This document shows, in pieces, positions 25,897-35,107 of a stretch of 64,000 nucleotides of DNA. A program made the position numbers and the translations under genes. Below the pieces are notes generated by a model, which searched no databases, was not told where the DNA came from, and saw only the letters and a list, made by a program, of their open reading frames with translations. Numbering within the stretch: the stretch's first letter is position 1; the number at the start of each line of letters is the position of its first letter. Source of the DNA: Candidatus Defluviibacterium haderslevense (GTDB taxonomy: Bacteria; Bacteroidota; Bacteroidia; Chitinophagales; Saprospiraceae); the NCBI GenBank assembly GCA_016712225.1, contig JADJRL010000003.1, positions 1,199,001 to 1,263,000 of the forward strand. The letters are read 5' to 3'.

Positions 25897-27429
25897 ATGA
25901 AAAAACTAATGACTTATTGGAGATGGCCTATTCTGGCTATCTCCATTTTATTAATACATGTGAATTGTTACTCACAATTTCCAAAGTATGATAACATTTG
26001 GTTAATGCCAGATTATACTGAAAATATTATGGTTATGAGCTTTAATAAGCCAGTAGATTCTCAGAATGTTAAAGTTAGTCCGGTTAAAAAATTCGTACGC
26101 TTTGTAACTGGCGCAATGATATGTGATATTAATGGGGAATTGAAAACATATTCTAATGGTTGCTTTATTAATAATTCAAATTATGAAGTAATGGAAAATG
26201 GAGATGACATTAATTCCGGAATAAATAGAAATGAAACATGTGATGCAGATTTTTATCCTGCTGGAGAACAAAGTGCAGTATACATTCCTAATCCTTTTGA
26301 TTCATTAAGCTACTATATAATTCATGCATCTACTGTGGTACAATTTTCACCACTAAAATATTGGGTTGATGCATTGAGATATTCAATTATAGATATGAGG
26401 TTTAATAATGGCTTAGGTAAGGTAATTGAAAAAAATAAAGTCATCATTAATGACAGTACAACTTTAGCGGACATAGGAGCTGTTAAACATAGAAACAACC
26501 ATGATTGGTGGATCATTGTAAAAAAATATTTTTATGGATCCTATGATAAGTTTTTATTAACTGATAAGGGTATTACATTTATTAACAATCAACAAATTGG
26601 TGATACTTCAAATCGATATGAAGATGGGGGAGGGGTAGTCCATATTTTCTCGCCCAATGATGGCTCAAAAATGGTTCGATATCATCCTTATGATGATGGA
26701 TTTTATCTTTATGATTTTGATAGAAATACAGGAAATTTAAGTAATTTTCAAAGAATTCCAGTTATTGATAGTTTATTATCCGACGGTGGTGCTTGCTTTT
26801 CTCCATCAGGTCGATTCCTGTATATAGGAACTTATTGGGATTTATATCAATATGATCTCAACACCTCAGATATAAAGAGCAGTGAAATGCATATAGCCCA
26901 TTATGACGGATATCGAACCAAAGGAAAATTCCCAGCAATGATTGGAAAAATGCAATGGGGGCCAGATTGTAAGATTTATGTTAATTGTCATAGCAGTATG
27001 GACGCACTTCATGTGATTCATAAACCAGATGAAAAGGGAAAGGCTTGTGACTTTAGACAGCATGATCTAAAACTTCCTCAAACTCACACTGGCACCATAC
27101 CCAATTTTCCAAACTATCGTTTAGGGGTAGCTCCTGTTTGTGATCCAGAGCTAACTGTATCCATTCATGAAGTTCCTATACTTCCAGAATTTTTGGTTTA
27201 TCCTAATCCTGCTAGAAATAATATAACACTGAGCTTCCGAGAATCGCTTTTACATAAAGCTAATTTAAGAATAATGAATACTGCAGGTCAGGTGATGGAA
27301 TCAACAAACATTCCATCTGGTAGCTATGAATACTCAATGAATACTACCAGCTGGGTTAGTGGAATTTATTTTTATACCATTTCTTTGTGGGATGGATCCT
27401 TGGCTACAGGTAAATTTGTAATAGAATAA
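25897..27429 (+). CDS. Secreted protein with beta-propeller-like body and T9SS type A sorting domain
   Basis: A 510-residue secreted protein. The signal peptide ends near residue 27 (VNCYSQ). Residues 30-410 have short repeated beta-strand segments such as YYIIHAST, HDWWIIVKKY, FSPSGRFLYIGT and WGPDCKIYVNC, which suggest a beta-propeller; the same architecture is common in Bacteroidota surface proteins that read out 'display' values at the start of propeller domains. The C-terminus carries a type A T9SS sorting domain (VYPNPARNNITL, IMNTAGQVM, WVSGIYFYTI). No catalytic motif is visible. The gene is flanked by two non-coding spacers and has no operon partner. Confidence 0.8.
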   Translation: MKKLMTYWRWPILAISILLIHVNCYSQFPKYDNIWLMPDYTENIMVMSFNKPVDSQNVKVSPVKKFVRFVTGAMICDINGELKTYSNGCFINNSNYEVMENGDDINSGINRNETCDADFYPAGEQSAVYIPNPFDSLSYYIIHASTVVQFSPLKYWVDALRYSIIDMRFNNGLGKVIEKNKVIINDSTTLADIGAVKHRNNHDWWIIVKKYFYGSYDKFLLTDKGITFINNQQIGDTSNRYEDGGGVVHIFSPNDGSKMVRYHPYDDGFYLYDFDRNTGNLSNFQRIPVIDSLLSDGGACFSPSGRFLYIGTYWDLYQYDLNTSDIKSSEMHIAHYDGYRTKGKFPAMIGKMQWGPDCKIYVNCHSSMDALHVIHKPDEKGKACDFRQHDLKLPQTHTGTIPNFPNYRLGVAPVCDPELTVSIHEVPILPEFLVYPNPARNNITLSFRESLLHKANLRIMNTAGQVMESTNIPSGSYEYSMNTTSWVSGIYFYTISLWDGSLATGKFVIE

Positions 27430-27727
27430 TAAACGCTATTAAAATTTATTTTCCATTATCGTATAGAATTTCTGAATAGTGTTGATCATAAGATTTATAA
27501 GCTAAATGTTACAACGTTTTTATAGCGTGGATGGGAAATAAATAATTGTTTTAATGACGAACTTTGATTATTTATCCTGGTGTTAAACTTAAGTTCATCA
27601 ATTAAAGCCCAACATAGTTTTAGATGAAAAAGATGATTGAATCATAGGTGAAAATTCAATATAATAATTGGATTTATTAAATATCCTAACAATCCTGAAT
27701 TATGATAACGAAAATTTTAAAACCAAT

Positions 27728-29212
27728 TTATTCTTTAGGCTTATCCGAACTATTCGAACTATCAATATTAGGTTTATTAGAATCTTTATCCCTGTTCTGT
27801 TGATTGGGATTTGGAGGCCTTTGTCCTTGGTTTCTATTAGGTTCCTGATTTGGTTTTCTCTGATTCGGATTTCTTTGGTCAGAATTGGGATTCTTGTTTT
27901 GGTTAGGATTATTGTTGTTTGGATTATTCCTATTCTGTTGATTTGGATTAGGTGGTCTTTGATTGGGGTTTCCTGAGTTTGGTCTATTGGTTTGATTTGG
28001 ATTGTTTGGGTTCACGTTAGGTTTATCCGTTTGTGGCGGTCGTGCTTGGTTTTGATTTTGATTGCCTTGTCCGGAGTTTTGATCTCTGTTTGGTTTTTTC
28101 TTCTTCTTTTTCTTCCTTTTTTCTGAAGGCAACTCTATTTCTCCGGTCACATCCACAAATTCTTCATCAGGATTGATTACCACCTGCGCCAATTCAGCTG
28201 CAATGATTTCTTCAGGCATTTCATTGCGATCATTCATTGCTTTAATCCGTCTCACTTCTTCCGGACTGAGCGGCATTACGACACTTCTCCCTTTGACGGG
28301 TTCATATAGATAATACAACATGCCCTTGAATATATCTACTTTAATTAAACTCGCTGTACCTTGTTTAGCTCTTAATCGTTCGACGTTAGATGGATACTTT
28401 TCTAATTCATCCACATACATATCCAATTCATAATTCAAACAACATTTTAACCTTCCACATTGTCCGGAGAGTTTGGATTGATTAATAGCTATGTTTTGAT
28501 ATCGAGCTGCTGTAGTATTTACAGACTTGAAATCTGTAAGCCAGGTAGAACAGCATAATTCACGTCCGCAAGATCCAATGCCACCAATACGTGCAGATTC
28601 TTGACGGGACCCAATTTGGCGCATTTCAATCTTTATTCTGAATTCTTTGGCATATTGTCTTACCAATTCTCTAAAATCGATCCACCCATCAGCTGTATAA
28701 TAGAATGTTGCCTTCTTTAAATCTGCCTGATATTCTACATCACCAATCTTCATATCCAACTTCAAGGTCCTTGATATTACCCTGGCTTTTACTAACCCGG
28801 GTTTCTCCATTTGGCGAGCTTCGATCATTCTTTCTAAGTCTCTTTGGTTGGCCTTACGTATGACATCAAATGCAATTCGATCTTCTTTGAAATTCTTTTT
28901 CTTCATCTGAAGTCTGACCAAATCTCCCATTAGACTAATTCTTCCTACGTCGTATCCACCACTACCGGTATCTACCACGACCATGTCTCCGGTATTATAT
29001 CTAAATGGGTCACTTATTTTATAGAATGATTTGCGAGATCCATTTTTAAAACTGATTTCAGCAAAATCAGAACTGGTAGGATCTTCCAAATCTAAAGCAG
29101 TTAGCCAATCATATGTATTAAGTTTATTGCATCCTCCAGTAGCACAGTGACCTTTATCGCCACAGCCACTTGGCATACCATTAGTTCCCGTTTTACAACT
29201 TGTACATCCCAT
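27728..29212 (-). CDS. ricT: RicT/PSP1-family protein with long Asn/Pro/Gln tail
   Basis: A 494-residue protein of the YaaT/RicT (PSP1) family. The N-terminus is Cys-rich (MGCTSCKTG, SGCGDKGHC, ATGGC), and the core has the family's Cys motifs SCGRELCCSTWL and SGQCGRLKCCLNYE. In Bacillus the Ric complex binds Fe-S clusters and controls RNase Y; what it does in Bacteroidota is not established. Residues 365-494 are a low-complexity tail, first a poly-Lys stretch, then about 115 residues of Asn, Pro and Gln with an exact repeat of QRPPNPNQQNR. It starts 8 nt after holB on the same strand, an arrangement shared with Bacillus, where yaaT is next to holB. Confidence 0.88.
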   Translation of the reverse strand: MGCTSCKTGTNGMPSGCGDKGHCATGGCNKLNTYDWLTALDLEDPTSSDFAEISFKNGSRKSFYKISDPFRYNTGDMVVVDTGSGGYDVGRISLMGDLVRLQMKKKNFKEDRIAFDVIRKANQRDLERMIEARQMEKPGLVKARVISRTLKLDMKIGDVEYQADLKKATFYYTADGWIDFRELVRQYAKEFRIKIEMRQIGSRQESARIGGIGSCGRELCCSTWLTDFKSVNTTAARYQNIAINQSKLSGQCGRLKCCLNYELDMYVDELEKYPSNVERLRAKQGTASLIKVDIFKGMLYYLYEPVKGRSVVMPLSPEEVRRIKAMNDRNEMPEEIIAAELAQVVINPDEEFVDVTGEIELPSEKRKKKKKKKPNRDQNSGQGNQNQNQARPPQTDKPNVNPNNPNQTNRPNSGNPNQRPPNPNQQNRNNPNNNNPNQNKNPNSDQRNPNQRKPNQEPNRNQGQRPPNPNQQNRDKDSNKPNIDSSNSSDKPKE

Positions 29213-29220
29213 AATCCCTG

Positions 29221-30378
29221 TTATTTCTTAAACTTTCTAAGAATTTTCGATAGTTGTATCAAAAAATCAAGGAGCAAGATACGCATATTTGCATTCCTTT
29301 GAATACCAAAGATGCTATCATCAATCAATTCGTGTATAGCACCAATCTCTTCCAAACCTATACTGGTAGACAATTTATGGACATAATTCATAATTTCATT
29401 GGTTCCGGCTTCATTTTTCAATAAGCCATTTTGACTTCTTAGACTCATTGATAGGATTTGGGACATAAAATGAAACAAGTATTTCTGATCATCTCGTCCC
29501 ATCTGAGCAACTATTTCAACAACACCCATCATGGCCAGGGGTTCGGCTACATATGCTTTTTGAAAAATTCCTTTAGTCAATTCCAACATATTGGAGTGCT
29601 CCTCAGCTACCATTTGCATCGCATGACTATAATTGCCTTCTGCCACCAAAGCATAATTCATGGCTTTTTCGTAAGATATATTTAAACTGTTACTTAATTT
29701 TTGCGCAATCATTTCTTCATCAAGTGGCTTTAACGCAAACTGTTGGGTACGAGATATAATCGTACTCAATATCGATTTTGCATCTTCAGTAACCAGTAAT
29801 ATATATGAATGTCCGGGAGGTTCTTCAAGCAATTTTAGTAAAATGTTTGATTCTTTACCCAGAAATTCAGGCAGCCATAATATGAGTATGGATTTGTCCG
29901 ATTCATAGGGCTTTAATGAAAGTCTTTCAATAATCGAATGGCACTCTTTGGCTGTAATGTTCCCTTGTTTGTTTTCTTTATTAGACAATGAAAGCCAATG
30001 CTGAACATTTAAATACGGATTCTCCTTCACAGCTATTCTGAATGAATCATAATAATTTACGGATATTTCATTAGCACCATGAAGCGGAAAAGTATAATGT
30101 AGATCTGGATGAATCATTTGGGCAACCTTATAACAATTAGAACAGGTTCCACAAGGCTTAGCTTCAGAATGGCATAATAAAAGTTGACTGATATGTAGTG
30201 CAAAAAGTAGTTGACCAGATCCCGGAACTCCCGTGATTAATGAACAATGTGGGAATCTGCTGTTAGACACAATTTGATTTATAGAATCTAATAGATCATC
30301 CTGCCCACTTAATTGGGACGACCAGAGTTCTTTTGGAAAAATGACAGCTTTTTCTTCTTCTTCTTCAATAAATAACAT
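29221..30378 (-). CDS. holB: DNA polymerase III delta-prime subunit (clamp-loader)
   Basis: A 385-residue AAA+ clamp-loader subunit. The Walker A region reads GVPGSGQLL, with Gln in place of the usual Lys, as expected for a delta-prime subunit that does not hydrolyse ATP. A zinc module follows (CHSEAKPCGTCSNC), then ILLKLLEEPPGHSYILL and ISRTQQF (the SRC-like motif region). The N-terminus has an unusual run of Glu residues. It is the first gene of a holB-ricT pair, and a TATCTTTG box on its strand lies 20 nt upstream of the start. Confidence 0.85.
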   Translation of the reverse strand: MLFIEEEEEKAVIFPKELWSSQLSGQDDLLDSINQIVSNSRFPHCSLITGVPGSGQLLFALHISQLLLCHSEAKPCGTCSNCYKVAQMIHPDLHYTFPLHGANEISVNYYDSFRIAVKENPYLNVQHWLSLSNKENKQGNITAKECHSIIERLSLKPYESDKSILILWLPEFLGKESNILLKLLEEPPGHSYILLVTEDAKSILSTIISRTQQFALKPLDEEMIAQKLSNSLNISYEKAMNYALVAEGNYSHAMQMVAEEHSNMLELTKGIFQKAYVAEPLAMMGVVEIVAQMGRDDQKYLFHFMSQILSMSLRSQNGLLKNEAGTNEIMNYVHKLSTSIGLEEIGAIHELIDDSIFGIQRNANMRILLLDFLIQLSKILRKFKK

Positions 30379-30397
30379 AAGTAATTACAATATTGAT

Positions 30398-30405
30398 CAA
30401 AGATA
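30398..30405 (-). promoter_or_regulatory. Candidate -7 box (TATCTTTG) for holB-ricT
   Basis: The reverse strand reads TATCTTTG, 19 nt before the holB ATG. No convincing -33 element. Confidence 0.45.
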
Positions 30406-30505
30406 AGGTCTGCTATGTGCTTAGTCCCCCTTTGATAGAATTTAATATAATCTAGCAATTAGGTTATTCCATTTATCGCCACTCTGATAATTAAAATTGA
30501 TGTAA

Positions 30506-33019
30506 CTATTCAGGTTCAAAACCTAAGATCAAACTAAATTTACCATAGCTTTTCCAACCGGCATTTTGTTCCTTCAACCATGGTTGATCAATACCAAAAC
30601 CATAATCAAAGCCCAATAATCCAAACATAGGTAAGAACACTCTGGCGCCGACACCTACTGATCTCTTTAAATCAAATGGGTTATATTCTTTAAAACTATA
30701 CCAACCATTGGCGCCTTGAAGAAATCCCAACACATAAATGGAAGCACTCGGATTCAAGGATAGCGGATATCTTAATTCTGCAGTGAATTTATTAAATATG
30801 GTAGCATCTCCCCGATCAACACCAGCTCTATATTCCTCAGGATTTCTTGCCTTAACAGCAGCAACCTCATAACCTCTTAGAGAAATAATATCACGACCTG
30901 TTATGGTAAAGGATTGATTATTCAATCCGTCACCACCCACTTGAACGCGCTCAAATGGAGGCACACCAAGTTTTTTGTTGTAATACCCTATGAGTCCCAT
31001 TTTGGCATTGAACGAAAAGACCAACTTGTTGATCAAATTAAAATACCATTCGCCATCAAAACGCCATTTGTGGTATTCAACCCACCGAAATTTATCTTGT
31101 GAACTAAGCGTTGCAGGATCCCAATTTTTTCTAAAAAGTGAATAAGGTAAGGTAAACTGTCCGGATAAACTTATACGTGATCCTGATCGTGGAAATAATG
31201 GATCAGACACTGTAGTTCGGGCAATAGTTTGTTTTAATGAAATATTATAAAAATCACCATTGGACACCGTTTCATTATCTGTTCTAAAACCATAATAATC
31301 TGTAAGACGAATTCGCTCCAAATTTAGTGCTGTACTGCTGATAAAGTTATCATCAGGCTTAGTCAGTTGAGATCCCAGTCCACCAGAAAAACGGAGTATG
31401 CTGACCTTCCCAGCCCCACTCAATTCCTGATTAATGAGGGAATAAACGCCTGCCAAAGTAAATGAATTGGGTTTCTTTCCACCCAACCAAGGTTCAGTAA
31501 ATGAGAAATTATAGGATTGGTAATATTTTCCATTGGTTTGGGCACGTAAAGAAAGTTTCTGACCATCTCCTTGGGGCAATGGACTCCAACTATCTTTTTT
31601 GAAAAAATTACGGGTAGAAAAATTATTAAACACTACACCAAGTGTTCCAATTAATCCGTATGCACTCCATCCGGCAGATAATTCCAATTGATCTGAAGGT
31701 CTTTCTTCTACAGAATATTCAATATCAACAGTACCGCGTTTTGGATTAACCGGTGTATTCATACCCATAGTCTCAGGATTAAAATAACCCAAAGCCATAA
31801 TAGCTCTTTGAGATCTGATCACATCACTTCGACTAAATTTTTGGCCCGGCTTTGTACGAATTTCACGACGGACCACATGTTCGTTGGTACGATCATTACC
31901 AATTATTTTTACGCGATCTATGGTTGCCTGCGCTCCTTCAACTATACGTAACTCGATATCCACGGAATCTTTTTCGATGCCAACTTCTACTGGATCTGCT
32001 CTAAAAAACAAATATCCTTCATCCATATATAAACTACTCACATCACGTCCATCCTGATTGAAACTAAGTCTCTTTTGAAGCAACTCCTGATTATAAATAT
32101 CTCCTCTTTGGATGGCTAAAACATTTCGAATCTGATCTTCAGAATACAATGAATTTCCTTTAATAAAAATATTTCGATAATAGTAACGCTTACCTTCTTC
32201 AATATTTAAATGAATTCTTAATCGACCGTTCTTTGTTCTCCATATAGAATCTGAAAGTATCTGTGCATCACGGTATCCTTTGGTATTGTAATAACTTACA
32301 ATTTTATTTTTATCCATTTCATATTCATCTTCGATGAATTTCGACTTAGAAAAAACTTGCCATAAGCGTTTTGTTTCTTTCATTTTCTTTCGAAGTTTCA
32401 TGGATCTGACATGTTCATTTCCTTCAAAAGTAATATTGCTGATTTTTACTCTTTTGCCTTTATTAATATCTATAACTAACCTAACAGCATTATCTTTTTT
32501 ATCATCTTTAAATTCGTGAATATTTACTCTTGCATCCAAATATCCTTTGTCTACATAATAATCTGTTATACGAAATATAATATTTTCCTTGACATCTTCG
32601 GTAACGATACTATTTTTAATCAATTGACTATTGACTAATTCATTCAGTTCATCATGGGCACTTTTCTTTACCCCTTTTAAAGTGTGTTTAGAATATCTGG
32701 GTTTCTCTTGCACCAGGATCTCCAACATAGCGACATCCCCAATTTCTTTGGCTAGAACAATTTCAACATTTGAAAAAAGGCGTTGCTTGTAGATGGATTT
32801 GATGGCGCCAGAAATCTCTGAGCCTGGAATACTTATTTTCTGACCTACTCGAAGACCTGATATACCGATAATGGCTTTTTCATCACTAAATGCGTTACCT
32901 TTTACAACAATGCCGCCTATTTCATAATTTTTTTTAACACCATCAAAAAAACGCTGGGCTTTTAAAATTTGGGTGGTTGAGAACACCAAATAAATGATAA
33001 AAAAGTAATATTTATACAT
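30506..33019 (-). CDS. bamA: Outer-membrane protein assembly factor BamA
   Basis: An 837-residue Omp85 protein that inserts beta-barrels into the outer membrane. The signal peptide ends near LKAQ. Five POTRA domains follow (recognisable by repeats such as GIVVKGNAFSDEKAI, ISNITFEGNEHVRSMKLRK and IKGNSLYSEDQIRNVL), then a C-terminal barrel of about 400 residues with the RSGSRISLSGQF segment and the SLRGYE form of the conserved loop 6 R-G-Y/F motif. The barrel ends SYGKFSLILGFEPE. The length is typical for Bacteroidota. It is divergent from the transketolase pair. Confidence 0.95.
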   Translation of the reverse strand: MYKYYFFIIYLVFSTTQILKAQRFFDGVKKNYEIGGIVVKGNAFSDEKAIIGISGLRVGQKISIPGSEISGAIKSIYKQRLFSNVEIVLAKEIGDVAMLEILVQEKPRYSKHTLKGVKKSAHDELNELVNSQLIKNSIVTEDVKENIIFRITDYYVDKGYLDARVNIHEFKDDKKDNAVRLVIDINKGKRVKISNITFEGNEHVRSMKLRKKMKETKRLWQVFSKSKFIEDEYEMDKNKIVSYYNTKGYRDAQILSDSIWRTKNGRLRIHLNIEEGKRYYYRNIFIKGNSLYSEDQIRNVLAIQRGDIYNQELLQKRLSFNQDGRDVSSLYMDEGYLFFRADPVEVGIEKDSVDIELRIVEGAQATIDRVKIIGNDRTNEHVVRREIRTKPGQKFSRSDVIRSQRAIMALGYFNPETMGMNTPVNPKRGTVDIEYSVEERPSDQLELSAGWSAYGLIGTLGVVFNNFSTRNFFKKDSWSPLPQGDGQKLSLRAQTNGKYYQSYNFSFTEPWLGGKKPNSFTLAGVYSLINQELSGAGKVSILRFSGGLGSQLTKPDDNFISSTALNLERIRLTDYYGFRTDNETVSNGDFYNISLKQTIARTTVSDPLFPRSGSRISLSGQFTLPYSLFRKNWDPATLSSQDKFRWVEYHKWRFDGEWYFNLINKLVFSFNAKMGLIGYYNKKLGVPPFERVQVGGDGLNNQSFTITGRDIISLRGYEVAAVKARNPEEYRAGVDRGDATIFNKFTAELRYPLSLNPSASIYVLGFLQGANGWYSFKEYNPFDLKRSVGVGARVFLPMFGLLGFDYGFGIDQPWLKEQNAGWKSYGKFSLILGFEPE

Positions 33020-33186
33020 GCTATTTAATATATTTTACGGACTATAAACGTCATAGTCCCTGAATAATTGCTTGCACGAAGGTACAAAAATGAACCAAAT
33101 CAGTGGATTCCCTTTCACAGGTTGTATTTATTCATGTAATTATACCTCATTTCGATATTTATAGATCGGGTTTTTAGGAATATAAG

Positions 33187-33194
33187 TACCTTTG
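33187..33194 (+). promoter_or_regulatory. Candidate -7 box (TACCTTTG) for the transketolase pair
   Basis: TACCTTTG ends 9 nt before the preferred ATG at 33204. The TTG at 33192 that would extend the frame lies in this box. Confidence 0.5.
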
Positions 33195-33203
33195 TCGTCT
33201 CTT

Positions 33204-34052
33204 ATGAAATCCATTACAGAACTCAATAACATCGCTTCACAAGTCAGAAGGGATATCGTACGTCAGACCTGGCTTGCGAAAAGTGGTCACCCCGGTGCAT
33301 CTCTAGGTTGTGCAGATCTTATGACTGCATTATATTTTGGTATTTTGGAAAAAAAACATCCATTTAACATGGAAGGATCCGATGAGGATTTATTTTTTCT
33401 TTCTAACGGTCATATTTCACCGGTTTTTTATAGTGTTTTAGCTCGATCAGGATATTTTGATATTCATGAATTAAGTAGTTTTAGAAAACTTAATTCAAGA
33501 TTGCAAGGTCATCCCACGACTCACGAACATATTCCAGGAGTTAGGATTGCGTCTGGCTCTCTTGGTCAAGGACTTAGCGTGGCTGTTGGTGCGGGTTTGG
33601 GTAAAAAAATGAATGGTGATACCAAATTAGTCTATGTACTAACCGGAGATGGAGAACTTCAGGAAGGCCAAAATTGGGAAGCCATAATGAGCGCAGCCCA
33701 TTATAAATTAGACAATCTCATTGCCATTGTAGATTGGAATGGTCAACAGATTGATGGTACTAACGACAAAGTTATGTCCTTGGGTGATTTACGAGGTAAA
33801 TGGACAACTTTTGGTTGGGAAGTTATTGAAATGGAAGGCAATCAAATGAATTCTGTTGTGGAGCAATTACATCTGGCCAAAGAGCATACCAGTAAAGGCA
33901 AACCCATTGTTATCTTAATGAAAACCATTATGGGTTTTGGGGTAGATTTTATGATGGGAACTCATAAATGGCATGGTGTAGCACCTAATGACGAACAAAC
34001 CGTTCAGGCTTTAAATCAATTACCAGAAACACTAGGAGATTTTAATATATGA
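33204..34052 (+). CDS. Transketolase, N-terminal (thiamine diphosphate-binding) subunit
   Basis: A 282-residue protein equivalent to the first half of transketolase, with the ThDP/Mg motif GDGELQEGQNWEAIM ending in IAIVDWN, and the early SGHPGASLGCADLM. With its partner it moves two-carbon units in the non-oxidative pentose phosphate pathway. In many bacteria outside the enterics, transketolase is split this way. The ATG at 33204 was chosen because the earlier TTG falls in the -7 box. It overlaps the C-terminal subunit gene by 4 nt (ATGA), so the two are translationally coupled. Confidence 0.93.
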   Translation: MKSITELNNIASQVRRDIVRQTWLAKSGHPGASLGCADLMTALYFGILEKKHPFNMEGSDEDLFFLSNGHISPVFYSVLARSGYFDIHELSSFRKLNSRLQGHPTTHEHIPGVRIASGSLGQGLSVAVGAGLGKKMNGDTKLVYVLTGDGELQEGQNWEAIMSAAHYKLDNLIAIVDWNGQQIDGTNDKVMSLGDLRGKWTTFGWEVIEMEGNQMNSVVEQLHLAKEHTSKGKPIVILMKTIMGFGVDFMMGTHKWHGVAPNDEQTVQALNQLPETLGDFNI

Positions 34053-35005
34053 GCAATTGGGATATTTTTCAAAGTAAAGGAAGTAAAGCTACTCGAAATG
34101 GATTTGGAGACGGCTTGATTGAAGCAGGAAAAACAAATCCTAATGTCGTTGCGCTTTGTGCGGATCTGGCGGGTTCATTAAAAATGGACCTGTTTGAAAA
34201 GGAATTTCCACATAGATACATTCAGGTCGGTATTGCAGAAGCTAATATGATAGGGATTGCTGCAGGTCTGGCTATAACCGGCAAAATACCCTATACAGGT
34301 ACTTTTGCAAATTTTTCTACGGGTAGAGTTTATGATCAAATTCGCCAATCTGTAGCCTATTCAGATAAGAATGTTAAAATATGTGCGTCACACGCTGGTT
34401 TAACTTTAGGTGAAGACGGTGCTACACATCAAATTCTGGAAGACATCGGCCTGATGAAAATGTTACCAGGAATGACTGTAATTAATCCGGCTGATTATGC
34501 CCAAACTAAAGCCGCAGCGATTGCTATTGCGGATTACCAAGGACCAGTTTATCTTAGATTTGGAAGACCCGATTGGCCGGTATTCCTGGAGAATCAAGAA
34601 TTTGTCATTGGAAAAGTCCTACATTTAAAACAAGGAAAAGATGTTTCTATTTTTGCTACAGGACACATGGTTTGGCAAGCATTAGAAGCTGTAAGAATCC
34701 TTGAAAAGGAAGGCATAGACTGCGAACTCATTAACATTCACACCATCAAACCATTAGATGAAGAAGCCATCCTTAATTCCGTAAAAAAGACGAACAGAGT
34801 GGTAACTTGTGAAGAACACCAACGTCATGGAGGTTTGGGCGATAGTATAGCACAACTTTTAGTTAGAAATCATCCATGCCCCCAAGAATATATTGCGGTA
34901 AATGATAGCTTTGGTGAAAGTGGAAAACCTTTAGAACTTTTAGATAAATACGGTCTAAGTGTAAATGATGTTGTGAATGGTGTGCGCGCTGTTTTATTAA
35001 GGTAA
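34049..35005 (+). CDS. Transketolase, C-terminal subunit
   Basis: A 318-residue protein with the transketolase Pyr domain (GIAEANMIGIAAGLA, with the catalytic Glu; TLGEDGATHQILEDIGLM) and the C-terminal transketolase domain (IFATGHMVWQALEA, EEHQRHGGLGDSIAQL). It forms the second half of the split enzyme and overlaps the first gene by 4 nt. The hallmark residues of both domains are present and the length is normal. Confidence 0.93.
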   Translation: MSNWDIFQSKGSKATRNGFGDGLIEAGKTNPNVVALCADLAGSLKMDLFEKEFPHRYIQVGIAEANMIGIAAGLAITGKIPYTGTFANFSTGRVYDQIRQSVAYSDKNVKICASHAGLTLGEDGATHQILEDIGLMKMLPGMTVINPADYAQTKAAAIAIADYQGPVYLRFGRPDWPVFLENQEFVIGKVLHLKQGKDVSIFATGHMVWQALEAVRILEKEGIDCELINIHTIKPLDEEAILNSVKKTNRVVTCEEHQRHGGLGDSIAQLLVRNHPCPQEYIAVNDSFGESGKPLELLDKYGLSVNDVVNGVRAVLLR

Positions 35006-35107
35006 TCATTATAAATTGGACTTTTCCGATCATTAAAAAAATAGATTTTTAGATTTTTTCCATTTGAGTAAATTAAATGGGACTGTTAATAATAAATACA
35101 TATAATT

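Noticed and set aside
27433..27528. ACGCTAT and ATAGCGT inverted arms after the T9SS propeller-like gene
   Set aside because: Arms of 7 nt are separated by more than 80 nt, and neither a T-tract nor a tight loop is present.
27668..27976. A forward frame rich in Ile, Arg and Leu
   Set aside because: It is the mirror of the Asn/Pro/Gln low-complexity tail of RicT and has no start signal or homology.
35006..35107. Leader before the Cys/Met-metabolism gene considered as a SAM or other riboswitch
   Set aside because: It is only about 100 nt, AT-rich, with one weak hairpin and no conserved riboswitch core that I can recognise.
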